Source: Candidatus Abyssobacteria bacterium SURF_5
GTDB lineage: Bacteria; Abyssobacteria; SURF-5
DNA length: 64,000 bases
NCBI GenBank assembly: GCA_003598085.1
Contig: QZKU01000144.1
Span: forward strand, 1-64,000
Direction of reading: 5' to 3'
A model generated the notes under the pieces. That model searched no databases. It was not told the origin of the DNA and saw only the letters and a list, made by a program, of their open reading frames with translations. Shown here piece after piece: positions 26,514 through 36,022 of the stretch; the first letter of the stretch is position 1; each line of letters begins with the position of its first letter. The translations under genes and the position numbers were made by a program.

Positions 26514-27449
26514 TCACGAGCCCAAGATGACGCCCGGTTTGACCGGGTGCCCTCGCAAAAATTCAGCTGTCCTCAGGCGCTTGCCGCCGGCCAATTGAAG
26601 TTCCAGCACACGCATTGTTCCGCCCGAGGCCTGAATCACAAGATCGTTGCCCTCTGCGGCAAGAACCTCGCCCGGCTCGCCGGTATCTTCGCGCGTTCCG
26701 GCGGGAACGGTCCTCCAGATTTTCAGGGGCTTGCCTTCCAGCAAGGTTTCGGAGCCGGGCCAGGGATTGAACGCTCTCACGCGGTTATGGATTTCTTCCG
26801 GCGCCCGATTCCAATCTATCCGGGTCTCTTCTTTCGTTATCTTTTTGGTTATGGTCGCCTGGGTCGCATCCTGCGGTTGGAGAGTTATCGTTTCTTCCTC
26901 CATCCCGTCGAGGGTTTCGACCATCAAAGAGGCTCCGATTTGCGACAGTCTATCATGAAGCGTTCCTGCCGTGTCATCGTCCGCTATGCTGACTTTCCGC
27001 TGCAGGAGAATGTCGCCTGTGTCCATTCCTTCGTTCAGCAGCATGGTGCTCACTCCGGTTTCGCGGTCGCCGGCCAAGAGGGCGGCTTGTATCGGTGACG
27101 GTCCTCGGTACTTCGGGAGGAGCGAGGCGTGCAGGTTGATGCAGCCGAGGCGAGGGGCTGAAAGAAATTCTCGCTTGAGGATTTGACCGTAAGCAACAAC
27201 AATGGCGGCGTCCGGTGCAAGCAGGCGCACCTGCTGCACAACTTCGGGCGATGACGCTTTCTCCGGCTGAAGAACAGGAATGCCGAAAGCGGAAGCCGTT
27301 TGCTTTACCGGGGTCGGCGTCACACGCAGCCCGCGGCTGCGCGCCCGGTCCGGCTGGCTGATAACGGCGGCAATTCGGTGGTGACTTTGCTGGATGCGTT
27401 CGAGGGTGGGGACAGCAAACGCAGGGGTGCCGAGAAAGATTATTTTCAC
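26514..27449 (-). CDS. fmt: Methionyl-tRNA formyltransferase
   Basis: The product is 311 residues, usual length. Motifs are IIFLGTPAFAVPTL at the start, GCINLHASLLPKYRGPSPIQ with the catalytic Asn and His, and NEGMDTGDILL with the catalytic Asp. The C-terminal domain (from about 205) binds tRNA. It formylates Met-tRNAfMet for initiation. The neighbour on the 5' side is ybaB; no def gene is present. Confidence 0.95.
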   Translation of the reverse strand: MKIIFLGTPAFAVPTLERIQQSHHRIAAVISQPDRARSRGLRVTPTPVKQTASAFGIPVLQPEKASSPEVVQQVRLLAPDAAIVVAYGQILKREFLSAPRLGCINLHASLLPKYRGPSPIQAALLAGDRETGVSTMLLNEGMDTGDILLQRKVSIADDDTAGTLHDRLSQIGASLMVETLDGMEEETITLQPQDATQATITKKITKEETRIDWNRAPEEIHNRVRAFNPWPGSETLLEGKPLKIWRTVPAGTREDTGEPGEVLAAEGNDLVIQASGGTMRVLELQLAGGKRLRTAEFLRGHPVKPGVILGS

Positions 27450-27459
27450 GCTTTTCTTC

Positions 27460-27774
27460 TTACATGAGCCCCGGAAGCTTCAGGTTCATTCCGCCGGCTA
27501 TTTTGGACATCTCCGCCGTGGCCAGTTCTTCCGCCTTGCGAAGAGCCTCATTAACCGCCGCAAGCGTCAAATCCTGCAGCATCTCAATATCATTCGGGTC
27601 AACCACCTCGGGCGAAATCTGGATGGATTGGATTTCCCGCCTGCCGTTGGCGACTACTTTAACCATCCCGCCCCCTGTGGTGGCCTCGACCGTCTTCGTA
27701 CCAAGCTCATCCTGCAGCTTGCTCATTTTTTCCTGAAGCTGCCGCGCCTGCTTCATGATCTTTCCCATATCCAT
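27460..27774 (-). CDS. ybaB: YbaB/EbfC-family nucleoid-associated protein
   Basis: The product is 104 residues. It starts [20 protein letters not shown] and contains [20 protein letters not shown] and a [17 protein letters not shown] helix, the standard YbaB pattern. It is a small DNA-binding dimer. It follows dnaX as in many bacteria, but the recR gene that commonly comes next is absent; fmt follows instead. Confidence 0.93.
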   Translation of the reverse strand: MDMGKIMKQARQLQEKMSKLQDELGTKTVEATTGGGMVKVVANGRREIQSIQISPEVVDPNDIEMLQDLTLAAVNEALRKAEELATAEMSKIAGGMNLKLPGLM

Positions 27775-27800
27775 ATCGAACGCTCCTTCCTGAGGTGAAG

Positions 27801-29525
27801 CTAATCACTTACGTATACAATTTTGCCATTAAAGAGTTCCAGAACCTTTTTCACTATCGGGTTTTTCAGCGCCCGCTCGACAAGTTGTTCCTTTTCTGCC
27901 TCCGGAGGAGGCGTCCTCGACGGCGGCTCTTTTGCTCGGTGGGATACGGGATGAGCTTCCGCAGTAATCATCTTTATCTTGATGGCTCTCCCGCTGACAG
28001 TTCGCAGCGTCTGCTCCAGGAGCATCGTCATTTCCTTCTGCTCCAAATGTCGCCTATTGTAGCTGTGCTCCGGCGCAAAACTGATGATCATCTGATCGTT
28101 ATCCAGTCCGCAGAAGCTGCCGCGCTGCAAGAAAGAGTAAATCGACATCCGGTGTTTCTGGATTTCCCCCAGGAATTGGTTCCATAAGTCAAGCTGGGAC
28201 TGAGGCTCCTCTTCCCCGGGGTCTTCCGCCGGGCGGTGTTCGATGGGCTCTTCAATCCTTTCGGGCTCGTCCCCGATTTCATTTGCGCCGTCATATGAAT
28301 AAGTCGATTCGGAAACGCCGCTTTTCTCCGACACGGGCGTTCCCCCATCCGTCGGCGAAGCACCCGAATCCCCGCGGGTTTTCTGCAATCGTCTCTCGAG
28401 AGAAGTCAGCTTCGAGAGAATGCTTTCAACCGACACCTCGCCGCCGAGATGAGCAAGCCTGATAATCACCATTTCGAGCGCCACCCTCGGCGAGGGCAAT
28501 TGACGGAAGCGGCTCTCGAGTTCCGACAAGTCCTGGACTATCTTGACGATGTTCGTTTGTTCATACTTTTTGCAGATTTTTTTCAGATCGGCTATCTCTT
28601 CCTCCGGCAGATCAATAAGGGCCTCATTCTTTGGGTAGGTGGCCAGAAGAAGGTTCCGAAAATAGAGGGTCAACTCCTTGAGGAACTGACCCAAGTCCTT
28701 TCCCCGCTCCACGACGTCGTCGATGATTTGCAGGATAGAAATGGAATCTCCGGCCGAGATCGAGATCGCCAGTTGGCGGTAAAGCTCCTGACCCACCGTT
28801 CCAAGCATCGCGTGCACGTCATCAAGCAATATCTCGCCGTCGCTGAACGAGACCAGTTGATCAAGAATACTGAGAGCATCGCGCATGCTGCCTTCAGATG
28901 AACGGGCGATGGCGAATAGTGCGCGATCCGCTATCTGCAAATGCTCCGTTTCCGCAACTTCTTTCAGGCGACCGTGTATCTGGCGCGATGTCAAGCGGCG
29001 AAAGTCGAAGCGCTGGCAGCGCGAGAGAACGGTTGTTGGAATTTTATGAGCCTCGGTGGTGGCCAGGATGAATTTGACGTGGGCGGGCGGCTCCTCCAGC
29101 GTTTTCAGAAACGCGTTGAATGCGGCGGTCGAAAGCATGTGGACTTCGTCGATGATGTACACTTTATACCGCAAGTTTGCAGGCGCTATCTTTACATTTT
29201 CGCGCAGGGCACGGATATCATCGACGCTGTTGTTGGAGGCGCCGTCTATTTCAATAACGTCGATCGAGCGACCCAGCCCGATCTCAGTGCACGCTTCGCA
29301 CTCGCCGCACGGCTCGCCGTCGGCCGCGACTGGGCAGTTAAGCGCTTTCGCGAAGATCCGGGCTGTCGTCGTCTTTCCAATGCCGCGCGGGCCGACGAAG
29401 AGATAGGCATGCGCGGTGCGGCCGGACCGGATCGAGTTGAGCAGCGTTGTGGTGATATGTTCCTGCCCCACGACATCGCGGAACTGCTTCGGGCGCCATT
29501 TTCTCGCTAATACGACGTAGGACAC
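27801..29525 (-). CDS. dnaX: DNA polymerase III subunit gamma/tau
   Basis: The product is 574 residues. AAA+ clamp-loader features are [15 protein letters not shown], Walker [13 protein letters not shown] (near 45), a zinc site ([16 protein letters not shown]), Walker [11 protein letters not shown], and sensor 1/SRC region [14 protein letters not shown]. Domain III (about 220-370) is followed by an acidic, proline-rich linker and a tau-like C-terminal domain. I could not establish whether a programmed frameshift makes a shorter gamma form. Confidence 0.95.
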   Translation of the reverse strand: MSYVVLARKWRPKQFRDVVGQEHITTTLLNSIRSGRTAHAYLFVGPRGIGKTTTARIFAKALNCPVAADGEPCGECEACTEIGLGRSIDVIEIDGASNNSVDDIRALRENVKIAPANLRYKVYIIDEVHMLSTAAFNAFLKTLEEPPAHVKFILATTEAHKIPTTVLSRCQRFDFRRLTSRQIHGRLKEVAETEHLQIADRALFAIARSSEGSMRDALSILDQLVSFSDGEILLDDVHAMLGTVGQELYRQLAISISAGDSISILQIIDDVVERGKDLGQFLKELTLYFRNLLLATYPKNEALIDLPEEEIADLKKICKKYEQTNIVKIVQDLSELESRFRQLPSPRVALEMVIIRLAHLGGEVSVESILSKLTSLERRLQKTRGDSGASPTDGGTPVSEKSGVSESTYSYDGANEIGDEPERIEEPIEHRPAEDPGEEEPQSQLDLWNQFLGEIQKHRMSIYSFLQRGSFCGLDNDQMIISFAPEHSYNRRHLEQKEMTMLLEQTLRTVSGRAIKIKMITAEAHPVSHRAKEPPSRTPPPEAEKEQLVERALKNPIVKKVLELFNGKIVYVSD

Positions 29526-29639
29526 TGCTTCTCCTTCTATTTAATCGAGCCCCGGGAGCCGGCAACAGGACCCCTTAGATTTTGATGCATCAAAAAAATT
29601 TGGCTCGTGCACCCGCCCTCGATTCACTTCACAGGCCGC

Positions 29640-29745
29640 TTTCCGGACCGCCAACTCAGACCAGGTTACCTCCGGCACACCGGACAGTCGCTTACCGCTG
29701 CTCCCTTCCGGGCCTGGCGGGGTTGGGCAATATCCGATTGCGAAG
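29640..29745 (-). ncRNA. ffs: Signal recognition particle RNA (4.5S-type)
   Basis: Read on the minus strand, the sequence has the universal SRP core: GGCCCGGAAGGGAGCAGC (GGAA tetraloop region) followed by GTGTGCCGGAGGTAACC. Flanking segments pair as expected for helix 8/5: CCAGG with CCTGG, CCAAC with GTTGG, GCC with GGC and CGGA with TCCG. That brackets a hairpin of about 100 nt. The ends are approximate. It is encoded between tRNA-Ser and dnaX in the same orientation. Confidence 0.9.
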
Positions 29746-29941
29746 GACCCGCTCCTCATCGCCGGCGTATCCGGCGCAGACACCTGATCCATCAAACCTC
29801 AGACGGGAATTCGATCTCGCTAAAGCGGGTTGCGAGTACAGGGCACCGCTAACTCCCCATCTAGCACGAGCCGAAACATGACCGATCTTTAGACGCGCCG
29901 CCTAAAATTTGCGCTTTCAGTCGCTCTGATTATCTCAAGAA

Positions 29942-30037
29942 TGGCGGAGAGGGAGGGATTTGAACCCCCGAGGCGAGTTTTAGCCCGCCTAGCCGATTTC
30001 GAGTCGGCCGCTTTCAACCGAGCTCAGCCACCTCTCC
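29942..30037 (-). tRNA. tRNA-Ser (anticodon CGA)
   Basis: A class II tRNA of 96 bases. The acceptor stem GGAGAGG pairs with CCTCTCC, and the discriminator G is followed by an encoded CCA. The anticodon arm GCCGA-CTCGAAA-TCGGC places CGA in the loop, and a long variable arm (GGCGGGC/..CTCGCC) identifies tRNA-Ser. It reads UCG codons. Confidence 0.96.
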
Positions 30038-30046
30038 AATACGAAT

Positions 30047-30067
30047 GGCGGGCACAGATGTCCCGCC
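30047..30067 (-). other. Hairpin between promoter and tRNA-Ser
   Basis: GGCGGG and CCCGCC arms enclose a 9-base loop. It lies just after the -10 box of the tRNA promoter, so it would form the extreme 5' leader of the precursor. It could also end transcription coming from ccsB, but no T-tract follows. Confidence 0.5.
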
Positions 30068-30072
30068 TTTCA

Positions 30073-30100
30073 ATTATAGCATGTTTCGACAAAGTTTCAA
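30073..30100 (-). promoter_or_regulatory. Sigma-70-type promoter ahead of tRNA-Ser
   Basis: On the minus strand TTGAAA (30095-30100), a 16-base spacer and TATAAT (30073-30078) lie about 35 bases upstream of the tRNA. Transcription could continue into the SRP RNA and dnaX. Confidence 0.7.
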
Positions 30101-30151
30101 CCCTAAAGCAGAGGCTGGGGCCGCATGCTTCGAGGGGGGCCAAACGCTTTT

Positions 30152-30997
30152 TTACGCGTACGAATGCAGGCCCGAGAGGATGAAATTGACGCCGAAATAC
30201 GTGAAGATCACGGCCAGAAAGCCCACGATCGAGCCGACCGCCGTAAACATGTTCAGGTCCTTGATGCCGAACCGGCCCGATACATACTTGAAGTGGATGA
30301 TGATCGCATAAATGATCCACGTGATCAGCGACCAGGTTTCCTTCGGGTCCCAGCTCCAGTAAGTGCCCCAGGCTTCGTTCGCCCAGACGGCCCCCGTGAT
30401 GATGCCGATCCCGAGGAAGAGGAACCCGAAACGAATCGATTCATAATTGAAAGATTGGAGCACCTTTTTCAGCTCCGCCTCTTTGCCGGTCCCGCCTTTT
30501 ACGGGAGAACGCTCCCCCTTCAGCTTCAGAACCACATATACAGCGCTCACACCCGCCGAAATGGCAAAAGCGGCGTATCCGATGAAGCAGGTGATGACGT
30601 GATACGTCAACCAATTGCTTTGCAGCGCGGGAACAAGCGGTTCAATCGCATCATTAAAAAATGAAGCCGCCGCAAGGGCGGTGACCGCCAGGATCGCCGC
30701 GAGCGCGCCGACCACGCGTATCTTGTAGACATATTCCAAGACAAGATAGATGAGGATAATCGACCAAGAGAACAGCATGAGCGACTCGTACATATTGCTG
30801 AACGGCGGCCTCTGAGCCTCCTGCCAGCGCAGGAGGATCGCGACGGTCATGAGAACGAGGCCCAGAAGCAGGCTCATCGTGCCGGTATATCCGAAAACTT
30901 TGCCCAGGCTCTCTCTGCGCGTGAAATTATTGACTGCGTAGACGAACGAAGCCAATATCATTGTTAAAAATGAGATATTTACCAGAGAATTACTCAT
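30152..30997 (-). CDS. ccsB: Cytochrome c biogenesis protein CcsB/ResC (CcsA-type haem handling protein)
   Basis: The product is 281 residues with eight or so transmembrane segments and the tryptophan-rich WWD motif WGTYWSWDPKETWSLITW near residues 215-232. Conserved histidines flank it (LTYHVITCF; IIHFKYVSG). System II proteins of this type carry haem across the membrane and attach it to apocytochrome c together with ResB. The start overlaps the resB end by eight bases. Naming differs between databases (CcsA, CcsB, ResC). Confidence 0.93.
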   Translation of the reverse strand: MSNSLVNISFLTMILASFVYAVNNFTRRESLGKVFGYTGTMSLLLGLVLMTVAILLRWQEAQRPPFSNMYESLMLFSWSIILIYLVLEYVYKIRVVGALAAILAVTALAAASFFNDAIEPLVPALQSNWLTYHVITCFIGYAAFAISAGVSAVYVVLKLKGERSPVKGGTGKEAELKKVLQSFNYESIRFGFLFLGIGIITGAVWANEAWGTYWSWDPKETWSLITWIIYAIIIHFKYVSGRFGIKDLNMFTAVGSIVGFLAVIFTYFGVNFILSGLHSYA

Positions 30998-32831
30998 ATT
31001 TTGCTGCTCCTATCGCTTCTCGACCGTCCGCAGAAAGTTGTTCGGCCCTTGCGGCCCTTGATTTCCTGACGAGGGGATTGACGTAGAAGATGACAATCAT
31101 CCCCAACGTCATAACAATGAAACCGATATACACCAGCGTGACGCCGGGGTCTTTTTTCACCTGTAGTCCGCTCCAACTCGAACGCTCGGAGTCGTAAGAC
31201 GACTGGTAGAACGTGTAGCCGCCGTATCTCAGCGGGTCGTTCACCTCGATCTTCTTCTCGGCCACCACCTTGCCGTCATTTATTACCTGCAGGATGCTGA
31301 AGTAGTCTTTTACCATATCTTCCTGCTGAAACACCATTTTATAACCGGGAACATCGATCGGATTACCTTCCCACAGATAAACGGGGTCAGCCAAGCTTGA
31401 CAGCGACAGCTTTATCGCCGGTTGATTCGGCATGTCCGGCCGGTTCTCGATCGTTCGGTTGATGTTCGCATTCGCAATAAATCTTTTGGCGGCAAACGTA
31501 TACGCGATATCCGACACGGTTACCGGCTCGTCGATGTTGATCTCTCTCTTTTCCACCAGTTTTCCATCACGCAGGACCGCCAGAACGGGAGCGCTGCCCT
31601 GCGGATTCAGCACGAGCAGCAATCGAGAGGCATCAGCCTGATGCGGGTCCATCCGGTATTTCATCTCAAATGGCGCATCGGCGCTCGCATGCATCGAGGG
31701 AAACTTCGCGAAGAGCCACTGCTCCTGGCTGAATTCGTTCGGACCGGTGACTCTGACCTGGAGCGCCGGATTGTTCGGCTGATCGGAGCGGGAAACTACC
31801 TCTCGCCCCGGATTGATGACAAAATCCGGCACGTACCGAAGAACTTCGAGGGTGTATCCGGTATCGCCGATCTTGTGTTTCGCGCCTACTTCGGTGGAGT
31901 ATGTTCTCTTTTCGGATTCGCCCGGAAACGTGATCTCTATTTGGCTGCCGCTCTTAGGACGCGCCGTCAGCAGCTTGATCTTCTCTTCAATGTCATTTTC
32001 ACTCTCAACAACGAGGTAGAGTACCCCGAGGCCCGAACGCCCAAAGGTATACGGTCGCTCGATTTGCGATATCACGTACGCCTGTCTCTCAGTTCCGTCT
32101 CCAGACAACGTGAATTCCATGGCAGCCATGCCGGTTTCCTGAGGTCCTTCAGTTATGGAGGTGACCATCGAAGCATGGGGAAGGAATTCTTCCACCACGA
32201 TTGTCTCGGCATTTGCGGATTTGACGCCGGCTCGCGAGAGCAGGCCCGACCACGCCGATTGCGGAAGGGCGACAGTCTTCCCCTCGTCGAGCGAAAAGCT
32301 CTTTTGTTTTCCGGATTTCACGTCCAAAACGAACAGGCGGTTTGCCGGCTCCTCGCGCAGGTCCAGGATGAAATCGGCCAGTTTTAGCTGGAACGGCAAA
32401 GTCTCCATTTTCTGGGTGGCCCGCCCGATGCTGATCTGGTCGGTGGTCTCGCCCTCGTGTATCACCATGAATCCCTTGATTCCGAAGATCGCGCCGGCGA
32501 GTGCGCCCAACAAAATGAACAGCAGCCCGAAGTGAGTCATCATCGCGCCGGCCCGGTTCCACCGCAGCTTGAAGCGGCTGACCGTGCACGCCAGCGTGTT
32601 CAATCCCAGGAGAACCAGCAGAATGACGAATCGCGGGTCATGATACACATCATAAAACCCGAGAAACCGGAAAATGCGGTCCCATGTCGGCCCGTATACC
32701 TCTGCATATTGATTCGGGTCCTGCGCGTTCTGCAATACGATCGTACCCACAACCGATGGGATCAGGATCAAGACGAACAATACAATGGTTAGCTTGACTG
32801 AACAGAAAAACTTCCAAACTTTGCCTAGCAT
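30990..32831 (-). CDS. resB: Cytochrome c biogenesis protein ResB
   Basis: The product is 613 residues. Three N-terminal transmembrane segments appear (LTIVLFVLILIPSVVGTIVL; RFVILLVLLGLNTLACTVSRF; THFGLLFILLGALAGAIFG). A large periplasmic domain follows, and a last membrane segment lies near the C-terminus after DPLRYGGYTFYQSSYD (GVTLVYIGFIVMTLGMIVIF). This is the Ccs1/ResB layout. It partners CcsB in System II cytochrome c maturation, which implies c-type cytochromes and membrane electron transport. Confidence 0.94.
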   Translation of the reverse strand: MLGKVWKFFCSVKLTIVLFVLILIPSVVGTIVLQNAQDPNQYAEVYGPTWDRIFRFLGFYDVYHDPRFVILLVLLGLNTLACTVSRFKLRWNRAGAMMTHFGLLFILLGALAGAIFGIKGFMVIHEGETTDQISIGRATQKMETLPFQLKLADFILDLREEPANRLFVLDVKSGKQKSFSLDEGKTVALPQSAWSGLLSRAGVKSANAETIVVEEFLPHASMVTSITEGPQETGMAAMEFTLSGDGTERQAYVISQIERPYTFGRSGLGVLYLVVESENDIEEKIKLLTARPKSGSQIEITFPGESEKRTYSTEVGAKHKIGDTGYTLEVLRYVPDFVINPGREVVSRSDQPNNPALQVRVTGPNEFSQEQWLFAKFPSMHASADAPFEMKYRMDPHQADASRLLLVLNPQGSAPVLAVLRDGKLVEKREINIDEPVTVSDIAYTFAAKRFIANANINRTIENRPDMPNQPAIKLSLSSLADPVYLWEGNPIDVPGYKMVFQQEDMVKDYFSILQVINDGKVVAEKKIEVNDPLRYGGYTFYQSSYDSERSSWSGLQVKKDPGVTLVYIGFIVMTLGMIVIFYVNPLVRKSRAARAEQLSADGREAIGAAKYE

Positions 32832-32854
32832 TTTTTCTCCTGGTTAACTTTTAT

Positions 32855-32863
32855 ATTATACCA
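32855..32863 (-). promoter_or_regulatory. Extended -10 promoter element ahead of resB
   Basis: Minus-strand TGGTATAAT (TATAAT at 32855-32860 with TG one base upstream) lies about 25 bases before the resB start and its AGGAG site. There is no good -35 hexamer, consistent with extended -10 promoters. Confidence 0.5.
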
Positions 32864-33263
32864 TGCCATGCATGAGTATCTGAAGCTCGCGATCTGGCTG
32901 GAGGATTTCAAGCGGGATTAACCTTGACATCCTTCTCCCTTCACATGCAAATATGACCTGAAGAAAACAAGTGAGCAAGTGCTTTGCCAACACCTGTTTC
33001 TCTCCCCCGCTTCACGGCGGCCCAATCCTTCATTCACGCCTTTGCCCGATCAACAGATGCGTTACCCGCTGTAATCAGCGAACATACACGATACAGCCGG
33101 GAGCCTCGTCCAGGGAAAAAGGCAACCGCCGGCCTTGACGGCAAATCCTCCCAAAAAGACACGTGTTTGTTTTCCACTACGACAGCATGCGCCCGCGCTG
33201 AAAACATACAGCGCGAACAGCGAGAGATGAGCAGGAGGGGGAACCTTTTGAGCGGGAACGAAT
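32864..33263. other. Intergenic region without a recognised gene
   Basis: Four hundred bases between resB and the polyprenyl synthase gene. Short reading frames here lack family features and credible start sites. The only clear structure is the hairpin at 33194-33215. Confidence 0.5.
33194..33215 (-). terminator. Hairpin downstream of polyprenyl synthase gene
   Basis: Perfect 7-bp arms, CGCGCTG and CAGCGCG, around an 8-base A-rich loop, about 50 bases past the stop codon. There is no T-tract on either side, so terminator function is uncertain. Confidence 0.35.
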
Positions 33264-34259
33264 CTACCTTTCTCGCGCCACGATATAATCGCAGAGGTCG
33301 ACCATCGATTTCTTGTATTCGGAATCCGGAAAAACGTCAAGGGCGCGCTTGGCCTGTGCGGTGAAATCGCGCGCCACCTCGATGCAATATTCGTCCGCGG
33401 CGCAGGTGCGGACGATTTCGCACAGCCAATTCTTATCTTTTTCCTCGAGTCGGCGCTCGTGCAGGATTTTCTTTATTCTGTCGCCGTCACGCTTGTCGAG
33501 CCGGCTCAGCAGGCAAATGGTCGGCAAGGTTGCCTTGCCTTCTCGGATATCGCAGAGTATCGGTTTACCCAATTTTTCCTCGCCGGCCACAAAATCGAGC
33601 AGGTCGTCAACGATTTGAAATGCCATGCCGAAGTTGTAACCGAAAGCGTGCATTGCATCCACCGTCTCGGCCGGTTCTCCGATGAGCTGAACCGGCATCT
33701 TGCAGACAGCCCCCATGAGCGAACTGGTTTTATGCTCGATGATGCTGAAATAATCCCGTTCGCTGATGATGCCTTCGGAGCGGGCGGTGATCTGATGGAG
33801 TTCTCCTTCAGACATGTGTTTGATCGCCGTCATCATCGTGCGCATGATGCCGGAATTATGATTGTCGCTGAGAACGTACAGCGCCTGTGAAATGATGTAA
33901 TCTCCGAGGAGAACCGCAACCTTATCGTGCCAACGGGCGTTAACCGACTCCGAGCCGCGCCGCATTTTGGCGCCGTCAACAACGTCATCATGGATCAGGC
34001 TCGCGAAATGCGTCATCTCGCTGGCCACCGCGATATCAATCAAGAAGGCGTCGTTTTTGCCTCCCGCCGCCATTCCGGTCAGCAGCGCCAAAGCCGGACG
34101 TATCTGCTTTCCCTCGACAACTGTCTTCTCGAACCCGATTCCACTGATTAAACTAAAAGCATCCCGCAGATGCCCGAGCAGGTTCTTCCTGACCGCCTCC
34201 AGTTCTCTTGAAATCGGCTGATAAATCGTAGATAAACTCACGTCCTGTGAAAGCTGCAT
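33264..34259 (-). CDS. Polyprenyl diphosphate synthase (trans-isoprenyl, all-E)
   Basis: The product is 331 residues. The first aspartate-rich motif is LIHDDVVDGAKMRRG near residue 88 and the second is FQIVDDLLDF near 211; GKQIRPALALL precedes the first. It makes a long-chain isoprenyl diphosphate, probably the side chain for the quinone pathway whose ubiA/ubiX/ubiE genes lie at the right end of the window. The residues before DDxxD that set chain length are ambiguous, so the product length is not assigned. Confidence 0.9.
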   Translation of the reverse strand: MQLSQDVSLSTIYQPISRELEAVRKNLLGHLRDAFSLISGIGFEKTVVEGKQIRPALALLTGMAAGGKNDAFLIDIAVASEMTHFASLIHDDVVDGAKMRRGSESVNARWHDKVAVLLGDYIISQALYVLSDNHNSGIMRTMMTAIKHMSEGELHQITARSEGIISERDYFSIIEHKTSSLMGAVCKMPVQLIGEPAETVDAMHAFGYNFGMAFQIVDDLLDFVAGEEKLGKPILCDIREGKATLPTICLLSRLDKRDGDRIKKILHERRLEEKDKNWLCEIVRTCAADEYCIEVARDFTAQAKRALDVFPDSEYKKSMVDLCDYIVARER

Positions 34260-34530
34260 GGACAGTCTCCGCTTCTACTCGAAATCCGATTTTTTGGGTA
34301 CTGAGAATCTCTCCGACGATTGCGCCGGGCCCAAGGCAAAAAATGCGATAAATCAATCGCCGGACAGATCGACCGACCCTGGAGGTAACTCTTGGGCAAC
34401 AGACGAATTCGCATTATTTTAGCACATTATCGAGGAGCGCGTCAAACAGGTTTTTCCGGAACACCCGCACCTGTTCGGCTGCGGAAAAAACCCCTGTAAG
34501 GAAGCGATCTCGATCGCCCAGACCGGAAAT

Positions 34531-35919
34531 TTACCGGCTTATCATGTGAATCGCCTGTTTGCGAACGGCTTCGTCGGCCTCATGAATGCTCTCGGAGAGG
34601 GTGGGATGCGCGTGAATCATTTCCGCGAGCTGTTCGACCGTGATTCCAGCGTGTACGGCGAGCACCAGCTCATGAATGATGTCGGTCACATTCGGGCCGA
34701 TCATGCTGGCGCCAAGCACCTTCTCGGTCTTCTTGTCCGCGACAACCTTCACAAAACCGGTGGTATCCTCGATAATCATCGCCTTGCCCAGCGCAGTGAA
34801 TCGGAATTTGCCGGTTTCCACCTCAAAACCGGCCTCCTTCGCATCATTTTCCTTCAGGCCGACACTGGCGATCTCCGGCCGGGTATACACGCAGTACGGG
34901 ATGGCATCATATGAAAATGTCCGGTCCCCGCCAAGAGCGTTGGCGACCGCCACTGTTCCCTGCATGCTCGCGACGTGCGCGAGCATCACTTTTCCCAGAA
35001 CGTCGCCGACAGCGTAAATGCCGGGCGCGCTCGTCTCCATCTTGTCGTTGACCAGGATAGCGCCGCGTTCGTCATGGTCCACGCCGGCATCGTCGAGCCC
35101 GATCCCTTCGGATACGACCGACCTGCCGACTGCGACCAGCGCCTTCTCGGCCTCGATGACTTCGCCGCCCTCTGTCGCGGCCTTCACCTTGCCGTCGGAC
35201 ACGTCCATATTCGTGATTTTGGCGCCCGTCAGAATCTTGATGCCGCGTTTCTTGAACTCGCTTTTCAGTGTCTGCGAGACCTCGCGTTCTTCGGTGGGAA
35301 TAAGCTGCGGAAGCAGTTCGATAATAGTCACTTCCGAACCGAAATCGCGAAACATGCTTGCGAACTCGCAGCCGACGTAGGCGCCGCCAATGATCATGAT
35401 CGACTTGGGAACCTCTTTCAGGTCGAGCGCCTCGGTGCTCGTTATCACATTGACGCCATCCACCTTGAACATCGCCGGCCGCATTGCCTGCGAGCCGGTC
35501 GCAACGATAATCTTGCCGCTCTCGCCCTTCGCCTGTCCCTGCGGCAGTGTGACGCCGACGCGGCCGTCGCCAAGTAATCTCCCCTCGCCCTGCACGTACT
35601 CGACTTTGTGAGCCTTCAATAGGCTATGGATTCCGCCGACGAGTTTCTGGACAATCGCGTTCTTGCGTTCGAGCGCCTTCGGGTAAGCGAGCCTGACGTC
35701 GGATACCTCCACGCCGAATTTTTCCGCCTCCTTCGTCCTGGCCAATACATCGGCGGTCGCCAAAAAAGCTTTTGTTGGAATGCACCCCCTGAGCAGGCAG
35801 GTGCCGCCGACTTCATCTCGCTCGATAAGCGCTACATGTGCGCCGAGTTGGGCCGCCCTGATCGCGGAAACGTAACCGCCGGTGCCGCCTCCAATAATCG
35901 TGATATCGAATTTCGCCAT
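34531..35919 (-). CDS. lpdA: Dihydrolipoyl dehydrogenase
   Basis: The product is 462 residues. FAD motif ITIIGGGTGGYVSAIRAAQLG, redox-active disulfide GGTCLLRGCIPTK, NAD motif IMIIGGAYVGCEFA, second FAD-binding motif GIYAVGDV, and C-terminal HAHPTLSE with the catalytic His-Glu pair are all present. It reoxidises dihydrolipoamide in 2-oxoacid dehydrogenase or glycine cleavage complexes. None of those partner genes is adjacent, so the complex it serves is unknown. Confidence 0.94.
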   Translation of the reverse strand: MAKFDITIIGGGTGGYVSAIRAAQLGAHVALIERDEVGGTCLLRGCIPTKAFLATADVLARTKEAEKFGVEVSDVRLAYPKALERKNAIVQKLVGGIHSLLKAHKVEYVQGEGRLLGDGRVGVTLPQGQAKGESGKIIVATGSQAMRPAMFKVDGVNVITSTEALDLKEVPKSIMIIGGAYVGCEFASMFRDFGSEVTIIELLPQLIPTEEREVSQTLKSEFKKRGIKILTGAKITNMDVSDGKVKAATEGGEVIEAEKALVAVGRSVVSEGIGLDDAGVDHDERGAILVNDKMETSAPGIYAVGDVLGKVMLAHVASMQGTVAVANALGGDRTFSYDAIPYCVYTRPEIASVGLKENDAKEAGFEVETGKFRFTALGKAMIIEDTTGFVKVVADKKTEKVLGASMIGPNVTDIIHELVLAVHAGITVEQLAEMIHAHPTLSESIHEADEAVRKQAIHMISR

Positions 35920-36022
35920 TGACTTTTCTCCAGTGCAGGGTGTCTCTCGTGCGGCAAGAATAAAAAACTATAACATTTAATTTTCGTGCAATCTAGCACA
36001 TGCAGGGAGCGATGTCAATGTA

